From Bacteroidota bacterium (lineage in GTDB: Bacteria; Bacteroidota; Bacteroidia; Bacteroidales; Prolixibacteraceae), in the NCBI GenBank assembly GCA_023412195.1, contig JAEYNZ010000032.1, positions 1 through 21,856 of the forward strand: 21,856 bases of DNA. The letters run 5' to 3'. Positions within the stretch are counted from its first letter, which is position 1. Each line of letters opens with the position of its first letter. Both the position numbers and the translations under genes were made by a program. This document shows positions 14,892-21,856 of this stretch, one piece after another. The notes below the pieces were generated by a model. It saw nothing but the letters and a program-made list of their open reading frames with translations, did not search any database and was not told the DNA's origin.

Positions 14892-16559
14892 CTACCATCC
14901 CGGATTTTGAGGCATTGGACTTGTTAGGTTAGCATCGATTACCGATTGGGGGATTGGGTAGAGAGTATCTCTTGGAGAAAGATTTTGACCTCCATTTTTA
15001 TTATATGCCATTGTACGTTCAATAAATTTATTTGTTCTTAGCAAGGTCCATCGACGATGTTCCTCAAGAAATAATTCACGGGATCTCTCATCCAAAATAA
15101 AATCAATATCTACTTGATCAGCAGTAATTTCACTTGCATTAGAGCGTCTTCTTATAATATTTATTGTATTCGCAGCATCTACACTCCTTCCTAATTTAAA
15201 TTCAGCTTCAGCTTTTAATAAATATGTATCAGCTAATCGAAGATATACCTGATCGTTATTCATGTATCGTTCATTCATATTTTCCGGATCAACCCCTTCC
15301 GCTTTTCTTGAAAATGGCCAATCAAACCTTGCCCTTGTTGTATATGTAATATCAGGATCCCAAGAACACCAAATGGTATCACCATAATTATATCCACTCG
15401 GTAGATTATCTGCAGGGTAAGGAGAGTTAGTCTCAGCGTCGCCCAGGACATAGAATTTCCTAATTGCATGATGAGAAAATCTATCATCCTGAGGTTCATA
15501 AATATCAAGAGCCCATTTTGTAAAAGTAAACCTGGAATATCCTAATCCACCACGTTCATATGTATGAACTAATGGTCTGACATTATTAATTGAGATATTC
15601 CAAAATCTGCTCAAATGAATTCGACGAATCATACCTTCACCTCCACCTGTTACTTTAAGAGCAAACTGGAATACCCACAAAGCTTCAGTGTTACCTTCCT
15701 CCCGATTAGTATTACCTTCCCAGAACATGTCCATATAAGGAACTCCCGGTCTTGAACTTCTTACACCATATCTTTCTGTAACGAGCTTATACTGAGGAGT
15801 ATTGATTGCAGCATTAACCCATTGTAAAGCCTTCTCCGGTTGATCAATAGTTAAGTACATTTCCGCAAGATAGTGCTGAACTGCTCCTTTTGAAATTCTT
15901 CCTCTTATTGAAGGTTCTATTTCAATATAAGGTTCTGCACTTAAAAAATCCTCAATAATTTGATTTCTGACCTCATTTACCGGTGTTCTCTCCCAGTCTG
16001 TTTTTATTGTTGACCCTGATGATTCAACGAGTGTTAATGGCACATCTCCCCAGCCAAAAGTTAGATGTCTGTATGCCCATGCCCTGATAGCACGTGCTTC
16101 TGCAATTACACGGGCTTTATTTTCAGCTTCGGTTTGATTTCCACCTGACCAATCAATATCTTCTTTTTCTGCCTGATTTATTATCGTATTAGCTGCATTA
16201 ATCACATTATATAACCAAATAAATACAATTTCATTTTCTTCATTAAATGGGTTATTATTATTTTTCCAAAGCATTGCTGTCATAATATACCCAATATCCT
16301 GGTGATTAACTGTAGCGTTATCTGTTCCAAACATAAACATGCTTCCCATCATAGAGTGACTACCATATGATTCCTCTCTTTCCCTTCTAACTTGAGCATA
16401 AAGTCCGTTCAAACCAGCTTCAAACCCTGCATAATTGGTGAATAGGGTCTCTGATGTAATTAAATGAGGAGGTTTTTCCATTAATAAGTCCTCGTTACAT
16501 GACGAAATAAATATTAATGAAATTACTATAATGGAAATTTTTAATATTAAATTTTTCAT
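14892..16559 (-). CDS. SusD/RagB-type surface glycan-binding lipoprotein
   Basis: A 555-residue lipoprotein partner of the upstream SusC. The signal peptide ends ISSC, giving lipidated Cys21, followed by acidic NEDLLME, suggesting surface display. SusD features: YNVINAANTIINQAE (about 113-127), ARAIRAWAYRHLTFGWGDVPLTL (about 155-177) with the TPR-like fold, and C-terminal DERSRELFLEEHRRWTLLR and YPIPQSVIDAN. Spacing from susC is 34 bases and to the phosphatase 30 bases, so all three are probably one transcript. The sequence is clearly divergent from the cassette A SusD, so the ligand is likely different. The gene is AT-rich (27% and 32% GC in two sampled 60-base lines), like its susC partner and unlike the phosphatase after it. 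Confidence 0.95.
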   Translation of the reverse strand: MKNLILKISIIVISLIFISSCNEDLLMEKPPHLITSETLFTNYAGFEAGLNGLYAQVRREREESYGSHSMMGSMFMFGTDNATVNHQDIGYIMTAMLWKNNNNPFNEENEIVFIWLYNVINAANTIINQAEKEDIDWSGGNQTEAENKARVIAEARAIRAWAYRHLTFGWGDVPLTLVESSGSTIKTDWERTPVNEVRNQIIEDFLSAEPYIEIEPSIRGRISKGAVQHYLAEMYLTIDQPEKALQWVNAAINTPQYKLVTERYGVRSSRPGVPYMDMFWEGNTNREEGNTEALWVFQFALKVTGGGEGMIRRIHLSRFWNISINNVRPLVHTYERGGLGYSRFTFTKWALDIYEPQDDRFSHHAIRKFYVLGDAETNSPYPADNLPSGYNYGDTIWCSWDPDITYTTRARFDWPFSRKAEGVDPENMNERYMNNDQVYLRLADTYLLKAEAEFKLGRSVDAANTINIIRRRSNASEITADQVDIDFILDERSRELFLEEHRRWTLLRTNKFIERTMAYNKNGGQNLSPRDTLYPIPQSVIDANLTSPMPQNPGW

Positions 16560-16593
16560 GATTTCTAATTTTATTAATTAAAAACTCTTGTAC

Positions 16594-19500
16594 TTAAAAA
16601 TCAAAATTTAGTCCAAATACATATTCTTTTTGTAAAGGAATTTGTCTCTGGCTATCAAGTTCTGGGTCTAATCCTCTCCACTTGGTAAATGTTGCTAAAT
16701 TCCTTCCTGTAACGAAAAATCTCATATTATTCACCAAACTTCTATTAAGGACACGCTTTGGGATTGTATAAGAAAGTGAGATGTCTTTTATTCTAATAAA
16801 ACTAGCATCCTCGTATATCACTCCTAATATACCCGTCATTCTTTCTGCATTAAGCTCATTAACCACCCATTCATTAGTCGCATTCTCCGGTGTCCACCAG
16901 TTTTTATTTATTGTATTTCTCCTGACATCAGCCCATGTTTCGTCAGTCATTAATGTATTTTCTTTAGTTACTCCGTGAACACCATGTATAAATACATTCA
17001 GGTTAAATCCTTTATACCCGAAAGTATTAGACAAGCCCCAGAGTAATTTTGGATCACGTTGGCCTTGAATTATTCTGTCATCAGCTCCTAACTCTCCATC
17101 ATTCTGAAAATCTTTTAATTTAACAAAGCCTGGTTTTGTACCCCATGCAGCTGCTTCTTCAGCTTCATTAAGTTGCCATGTTCCTTCCCAAACAAAGTCG
17201 TAATTTACACGTATTGGTTTTCCAATAAACCATGCATTTGAAACATCATCAATCTCTTCTCCAGATTCATCAATTTCTCCATACAGGGAGAGGATTTTGT
17301 TGTTATTAAAGGCTAAATTGCCCGCAGTAGACCAGGTGAAATCTGAATTAACTATATTTCTGGACTGTAAAAATAATTCTATCCCCCTATTTTCAGTTTC
17401 TCCTATATTTTGGGTAATTGAAGTAATTCCATGAACAGCAGATATACTTCTATTTAGTAATAGATCTGTAGTATTAGTTAGAAACCAATTGATATTACCT
17501 ATTATCCGACTTCTATAAATACCAAAATCTAAACCAAGATTGAAAGTTCTGGATGACTCCCAACCGAGATTTTCTTGTCCCAAACGACTAGGTATATATC
17601 CTGCTACTGTTTGTTTATTTGAGACCATATTATATTCAGAAAGTCTTGATATTGATTGATATGCACCTACTGCCTGGTTTCCATTAAGACCATATGAAGC
17701 CCTTAATTTTAATTCATTAAATATTTCTTTCCATGGAAAAAAGTTTTCATTATGCATATTCCATCCTAATGCAGCAGAAGGAAACAAACCCCATTTTGAA
17801 TTAGATCCAAACCCTGAATAACCATCACGTCTTCCGGTAAATGTGGCAAGATACCTAGTATCATAAACATAATTCAGCCTTAGCATTTGTGACATAAGAA
17901 CTGTTTTATTGTAAGAGAAATCAGGTACTACCTGTACTGCTTGAGCTGATGAATACCATTTAAGAAAATCATGAGGGAAACCATTAGCTGTCATCTCATT
18001 AGTTGAACTGTTATTATTTTCATAACTCAAAACAGCTGTACCAAATAAATTATTTTTACCAAATTCTCTATTATAAGTAAATATATTTTCAATTACAGTG
18101 TTTTCTCTCTTTGATCTGGAAGTCTCAGCAACTCCCTTAGCTTCGAGTCCAATTTTTGTATCTCTTCCCATATAGGTTGCTTCATCGAAAAATCTTGCAG
18201 AAAAACCAGTATTGAGCCGATAACTTAAACCCGATATAAATGGAAAATCAACAATTAGATAATTATTGGAAAGAACTTGATACGATTTATCGATATTATC
18301 ATATAAAGTCATTTGGAGAGGGTTTCCAAAATAATGATCATCATCCCATATATATATTGCAAGAGAACCATCCTCTTCATAAGCTTTAGTAAGTGGATTT
18401 GTTTGAAATAAATCTGAAATGTCGGGACCTAAACCACTTTTATCATCAAACGAAATTTGTGTTCGTGACCCTATAGTCAACCAATCCACAACTTTTGTGT
18501 CAATATTTAACCTCGATGTAAGTCGTTTATAATCATCATTTACAGCTAATCCTCTTACATTTAAATAACTTCCCGAAATAAAGAACTTTGTATTATTGCT
18601 GCCACCCGAGACTGATAAAGTATGTTGCTGTGTTTCTCCATTCCTTAACCCGGTTTCTATCCAATTTGTCCAATTACCTGATTCATAAATATTTTTTTCC
18701 GATTGGGTCATTGCACCGGAAAATCGTTTCATTTTAAAATCAAAGAATTCTGCTCCATCCATATAATCAGGTAAGAAAGCAAAACGTTGAAGAGAGTAGA
18801 ATCCATCATAAGTAATTTTTACCTTCCCTTCTACTCCTTCTTTTGTTGAGATCAAAATTACTCCGTTAGCTCCTCTGGATCCATAAATCGCAGCTGAAGA
18901 AGCATCTTTTAAAACCTCAATAGATTGAATATCGTTTGGATTTAAATCTGAAATAGATCCATTGTAAGGTATTCCATCTACCACTATTAAGGGTGAGTTA
19001 TCTGCCAAAATGGAATTACGTCCCCTAATCATTATTACCTGATTTGGTTCTGCACCCGTGGAAGATGTTTGAATCATTACACCCGGAATCGATCCTTGTA
19101 TAGCTTGAGCTATATTAATATTTGGTTTATTTTCTAATCTTTCTTTCGGAATTGAAGCAACTGTTCCGGTAATATCACTTTTCTTTTGAGTTCCGTACCC
19201 CACAGCCACAACTTCCTCAATTCCAAATGTCTCTTCTTCCATAATTATGGAAAAAGTTAGATTATTATTAATCATTACTTCCTGTGACTTCATTCCTATA
19301 AATGAGAACTGCAAAACTTCAGCATTGAAAGGAACATTCAAAGAAAAATACCCATCGGAATCTGTAACTGTTCCTACAGTTGTACCTTTAACAATAACAG
19401 ATACACCCGGCAGGGGTGATCCATTTGAGTCTGTAACTGAACCGGTTATTTCTTTTGGTTGAACTTGTTGATTAGCTGGTGAAATGTCCGGTTTTCCATG

Positions 19501-19887
19501 TTGAGGATTATTAGTTTCATTTTTTTTGGAGAGTCCAATAATAATCTGCCTGTCATTAATGGTATAAACATTATCTGATCCATGAAAAAGCTGGTCTAAA
19601 ACATCCCCTATTGAACGATCATTAACATGAATATTTACCTGACGATTCAAGTCGACATGTTGTTCCTGGAAGAAGAAGAGAAATTCACTTTGGGATTCAA
19701 TCGTCTTAAGGACTTCTTTCACAGAAGTATTTTTAATATCTAGTGAAAATTTTGCACTTTGAGAATAGCTTACAGAGCTATAGGCTAAAGCCGAACTGAA
19801 AATTATTAACAAAACGCTTAGTTTCATGACAAGAAGTATTTTTCGGAGATTTATAATAAAACCACCATTCTCTTCATTTTTATTCAT
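16594..19887 (-). CDS. SusC/RagA-type TonB-dependent outer-membrane transporter with STN signalling domain
   Basis: A 1097-residue importer from the ATG at 19887. A start 69 bases upstream is open but would prepend residues encoded by the conserved leader hairpin, and the 19887 start matches the leader-to-ATG spacing of cassette A. Parts: signal peptide (about 1-43, ending SVSYSQS); STN domain (about 45-120, LDIKNTSVKEVLKTIESQSE, QIIIGLSKK); carboxypeptidase-regulatory-like domain (about 146-217, ITGSVTDSNGSPLPGVSV); EEVVAVGYGTQKK (224-236); plug (about 230-352, with LIVVDGIPYNG and SIEVLKDASSAAIYGSRGANG); and barrel ending FGLNFDF. It would form a complex with the following SusD and signal to the upstream FecR. 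Very AT-rich: 23-35% GC in four sampled lines, lower than FecR before it and the phosphatase after it. Confidence 0.95.
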   Translation of the reverse strand: MNKNEENGGFIINLRKILLVMKLSVLLIIFSSALAYSSVSYSQSAKFSLDIKNTSVKEVLKTIESQSEFLFFFQEQHVDLNRQVNIHVNDRSIGDVLDQLFHGSDNVYTINDRQIIIGLSKKNETNNPQHGKPDISPANQQVQPKEITGSVTDSNGSPLPGVSVIVKGTTVGTVTDSDGYFSLNVPFNAEVLQFSFIGMKSQEVMINNNLTFSIIMEEETFGIEEVVAVGYGTQKKSDITGTVASIPKERLENKPNINIAQAIQGSIPGVMIQTSSTGAEPNQVIMIRGRNSILADNSPLIVVDGIPYNGSISDLNPNDIQSIEVLKDASSAAIYGSRGANGVILISTKEGVEGKVKITYDGFYSLQRFAFLPDYMDGAEFFDFKMKRFSGAMTQSEKNIYESGNWTNWIETGLRNGETQQHTLSVSGGSNNTKFFISGSYLNVRGLAVNDDYKRLTSRLNIDTKVVDWLTIGSRTQISFDDKSGLGPDISDLFQTNPLTKAYEEDGSLAIYIWDDDHYFGNPLQMTLYDNIDKSYQVLSNNYLIVDFPFISGLSYRLNTGFSARFFDEATYMGRDTKIGLEAKGVAETSRSKRENTVIENIFTYNREFGKNNLFGTAVLSYENNNSSTNEMTANGFPHDFLKWYSSAQAVQVVPDFSYNKTVLMSQMLRLNYVYDTRYLATFTGRRDGYSGFGSNSKWGLFPSAALGWNMHNENFFPWKEIFNELKLRASYGLNGNQAVGAYQSISRLSEYNMVSNKQTVAGYIPSRLGQENLGWESSRTFNLGLDFGIYRSRIIGNINWFLTNTTDLLLNRSISAVHGITSITQNIGETENRGIELFLQSRNIVNSDFTWSTAGNLAFNNNKILSLYGEIDESGEEIDDVSNAWFIGKPIRVNYDFVWEGTWQLNEAEEAAAWGTKPGFVKLKDFQNDGELGADDRIIQGQRDPKLLWGLSNTFGYKGFNLNVFIHGVHGVTKENTLMTDETWADVRRNTINKNWWTPENATNEWVVNELNAERMTGILGVIYEDASFIRIKDISLSYTIPKRVLNRSLVNNMRFFVTGRNLATFTKWRGLDPELDSQRQIPLQKEYVFGLNFDF

Positions 19888-19905
19888 AATTTTGTTTGAT
19901 TTTTT

Positions 19906-19961
19906 ATTATTACTATAAAAAGAAATCGCAGAGCCGGGGTCTGTTTGGTCGCACATCCCGG
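19906..19961 (-). promoter_or_regulatory. susC leader of cassette B: hairpin plus AGTAATAAT box
   Basis: On the minus strand CCGGG (19961-19957) pairs with CCCGG (19938-19934), enclosing a loop that begins ATGTGCGACCAAACAG. The hairpin ends 46 bases before the susC ATG. AGTAATAAT follows at 19914-19906, 18 bases before the ATG. Box sequence, hairpin placement and the GGAT(A/G)TGCG segment match the cassette A leader, while the stem bases differ between the two. This pattern points to a shared regulatory element upstream of FecR-controlled susC genes. Whether it works as DNA (promoter/operator) or RNA is not decidable here. Confidence 0.5.
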
Positions 19962-19982
19962 TTTTTGTTTTTATTGAATTAT

Positions 19983-21185
19983 TCAGTCCATAGGCATATT
20001 ATTTTTTATAGGTTTGATTAAGTAACTATCATTTACATATTCTACTGAAAAGGATGCCGAAAAAGCAATGTTGGTCAATACCTTTTCCAAATCGGAAGCA
20101 AGATCGAGCTTCCCGGTAAAAAGAGTCTGGTAAGATAAATTCTCTGTTACAATTTTATGGTTGTAATACCTTTCGAGTTTCCTGAATATATTTTCAACAG
20201 GTTCATTTTCGAAAATCAGGTAACCCTGTACCCATGATGAATATACTTCAACATTTACATGATCTTTTTCCATCATTTCGGACAATCTATTATAAACTAT
20301 ACGTTCGCCGGGATTTAACTCAACAGAACGTGCAAAGCGCTTATTTCTGACTGCATCAATTTTCCCTGATAATAAAACTGCCTGAGTTCCCTCATCGCTG
20401 GAATAGGATGTAATATTAAAACGGGTGCCGGTAACACGGATTTTTAAATCGCCCGTGATAACATGGAATGGTTTTTCAGGGTTGGCATTTACATCAAAAA
20501 ATGCTTCACCTGAAAGATAAACTTCCCGCGAATTGCCGGTAAAGGTCAGGGGATAAGAAAGCTGGCTGCCAGAGTTGAGCCATATTTTCGTTCCATCAGA
20601 CAATGTAATTTCAGAACGTTTACCAAAAGGAATGATAATCTGGGCTAATGCAGGCTTATTTTTTGAACCTTTTAAATGAGCCAGTGAGATTGTATCATCA
20701 TTAAGCGTAAGTTCGCCTGAAACTGTCTGCTGGATTTCGGCTATTTCATTATCAAATTCATTTACGGTCCCATCAGGCAAGATAACCTTTCCTTTTTCAA
20801 AAGAGTCATTACCTGAAATTTCAACAGGGAAAATATCAGGTTTATCCTGAATATAATATAATATTCCACCAGTGGAAATTATAAAAAATAAAATTGCGGC
20901 ATATTTTGCGAATAACAATACCCGGGACTTTGGTTTTTCTGCCAAAACCTTTACATTATAAAAGACCTGGTCCAGACGTTGTTTTGATATTGCAGGTTCG
21001 ACTGCTTTTAAGGCTTTAATAAGCCGGGAGGCTTCTTTGACCTGATTTTTTTTTTCAGGATGTTGCCGTAGGAACTCAGACCAAAATTGCTCATTTTCCT
21101 GATCGGGGTGGAGCACCCATTGCATAAAGTCATTATCCAGGGTAAAGTCTTCAATTGAATAATGCAGGTATTTCTTTTGATCCAT
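19983..21185 (-). CDS. FecR-family anti-sigma factor (long form)
   Basis: A 400-residue inner-membrane anti-sigma factor from the ATG at 21185. An open extension to 21275 is a poor start because it adds a Cys/Phe-rich stretch with no family resemblance. Residues 1-90 are cytoplasmic and would bind the sigma factor. One transmembrane helix lies at about 91-111 (YAAILFFIISTGGILYYI). A linker/periplasmic segment (about 112-182, KVILPDGTVNEFDN) is absent in the cassette A protein. The FecR domain (about 183-285) has IIIPFGKRSEITLSDGTKIW and EVYLSGEAFFDV, and the C-terminal DUF4974-like domain (about 315-395, FENEPVENIFRKLERYYNHKI) is the expected contact for the SusC STN domain. It lies 96 bases after the sigma gene and 95 bases before susC. 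Confidence 0.93.
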   Translation of the reverse strand: MDQKKYLHYSIEDFTLDNDFMQWVLHPDQENEQFWSEFLRQHPEKKNQVKEASRLIKALKAVEPAISKQRLDQVFYNVKVLAEKPKSRVLLFAKYAAILFFIISTGGILYYIQDKPDIFPVEISGNDSFEKGKVILPDGTVNEFDNEIAEIQQTVSGELTLNDDTISLAHLKGSKNKPALAQIIIPFGKRSEITLSDGTKIWLNSGSQLSYPLTFTGNSREVYLSGEAFFDVNANPEKPFHVITGDLKIRVTGTRFNITSYSSDEGTQAVLLSGKIDAVRNKRFARSVELNPGERIVYNRLSEMMEKDHVNVEVYSSWVQGYLIFENEPVENIFRKLERYYNHKIVTENLSYQTLFTGKLDLASDLEKVLTNIAFSASFSVEYVNDSYLIKPIKNNMPMD

Positions 21186-21281
21186 TTTATCATGTTTATA
21201 TCTAATAAAGACATGACAAATGAAAACATCATCATTTTTTTGAAACTTTTTTTGGCAGCAGAAAAATATTATCAAAGTTTA

Positions 21282-21856
21282 CTAGAAAGCCAGAAGGAAT
21301 AAAACCATTAAATCCTGGTTCTTTTCCGGAGTAAATTTACGTTTTATAGTTGAAATTGCCCTGGAAATCAGGTTTCGCGCTCCTTCAATGCTAATATCCA
21401 TCATTTCTGCAACCTCGTTGTAATCCATTTCTTTTGTATAACGGAGATAAATGGCTTCTTTTTGGCGAGGTGTAAGTTCTTTCAATGCATTCAACAGTAA
21501 ACGGGCCCTGTTTTGAGAAATTTCCTCAAGTATAAGTTCATGTTCAACAGACCAGGTTACATCGAATTGATAGGTTTCCATCTCACTTTCCCTGAAAAAC
21601 CTGCTCTCAAATTTAATTTTCCGCAAAAGTTTTCTTTTGTAACATTTCAGCAAGTATAGCAGGATATTATCAGTATTACCCAGTCTTTTTCTTTTATTTA
21701 TCAGTTCAGCAAATAAATCCTGCAAAGCATCTTCGACAGCCGGAATGTCGGAGGTAAATTTTAACCCATACTGATAAAGTTTTTCAGCGAATTCTGAATA
21801 AATATAACTGACGGCCCATTCTTCCCCTCTTTTAAAGGAAGTCCAGATTTGATAAT
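21282..21856 (-). CDS. ECF RNA polymerase sigma factor, FecI-like (5' end beyond the window)
   Basis: The open frame runs off the window edge, giving about 190 visible codons. The frame continues upstream past a possible TTG at 21725, and the extra 43 residues (starting YQIWTSFKRGEEWAV) are clearly sigma region 2, so the true start lies just outside. Region 2 includes WTSFKRGEEWAVSYIYSEF and the acidic AVEDALQDLFAELINKR. Region 4 includes LNALKELTPRQKEAIYLRY and the helix-turn-helix YNEVAEMMDISIEGARNLIS. The hydrophobic C-terminus (LMVLFLLAF) is common in this phylum's ECF factors. It heads cassette B and should be controlled by the FecR encoded 96 bases downstream. The sequence is clearly different from the cassette A sigma, so promoter specificity and anti-sigma pairing may be separate. 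Confidence 0.93.
   Translation of the reverse strand, partial: YQIWTSFKRGEEWAVSYIYSEFAEKLYQYGLKFTSDIPAVEDALQDLFAELINKRKRLGNTDNILLYLLKCYKRKLLRKIKFESRFFRESEMETYQFDVTWSVEHELILEEISQNRARLLLNALKELTPRQKEAIYLRYTKEMDYNEVAEMMDISIEGARNLISRAISTIKRKFTPEKNQDLMVLFLLAF

Noticed and set aside
19888..19956. Upstream ATG for cassette B susC adding 23 residues
   Set aside because: The added codons cover the conserved leader hairpin and box, and the extra residues are not like a signal peptide; the ATG at 19887 fits the cassette A spacing.
21186..21275. Upstream start for cassette B FecR adding 30 residues
   Set aside because: The extra Cys/Phe-rich segment is unlike FecR N-termini, whereas the ATG at 21185 begins a typical cytoplasmic domain.
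21282..21725. TTG start for the cassette B sigma factor giving 147 residues
   Set aside because: Would delete most of sigma region 2; the frame stays open upstream and encodes recognisable region 2 residues to the window edge.

Overview
The window looks like accessory, glycan/nutrient-uptake DNA from a member of the Bacteroidota. The support is two SusC/SusD outer-membrane pairs, two FecI-like ECF sigma factors each with a FecR-type anti-sigma factor, acid-rich lipoprotein N-termini, A-rich start contexts and no Shine-Dalgarno dependence. The style of the SusC leaders and proteins would fit an environmental Marinilabiliales/Prolixibacteraceae-type organism, but that placement is inference only.

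Layout. Two complete regulated cassettes face each other tail to tail. Cassette A (plus strand, about 118-12544) runs ECF sigma (142-714), FecR (1014-2018), SusC with an STN signalling domain (2136-5606), SusD (5609-7294), alkaline phosphatase (7432-8832), and a large GH2 lipoprotein of the exo-beta-D-glucosaminidase type with a C-terminal F5/8C-like domain (8900-12544). Cassette B (minus strand, 21856 down to 13689) runs ECF sigma (5' end beyond the window), FecR, SusC with STN, SusD and alkaline phosphatase. The cassettes meet in about 1.1 kb (12545-13688) without a convincing gene. That stretch holds hairpins, a possible decayed group II intron end on the minus strand, an 11-bp tandem repeat joined to an 11-bp inverted repeat, and a strong terminator for cassette B.

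How the parts probably work together. By analogy with FecIRA signalling and the characterised Bacteroides sigma/anti-sigma PULs, ligand binding at each SusC/SusD pair would be signalled through the SusC STN domain to the membrane-spanning FecR, releasing the ECF sigma to transcribe its own susC operon. Each cassette ends in a secreted PhoA-superfamily phosphatase, so the imported substrate is probably phosphorylated (a phospho-glycan or organophosphate), or phosphate removal is part of its breakdown. Cassette A adds a glycosidase whose active-site motifs resemble those of enzymes acting on beta-linked glucosamine.

Most notable observations: (1) the mirror-image pairing of two non-identical sigma/FecR/SusCD/phosphatase cassettes; (2) a shared leader upstream of both susC genes, made of a small hairpin with similar loop sequence and an identical 9-base box at nearly identical distances from the ATG; (3) mosaic base composition, with susCD of cassette B very AT-rich and the GH2 gene GC-rich; (4) two phosphatases of clearly different architecture. 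No tRNA, rRNA, CRISPR array or intact mobile element was seen.
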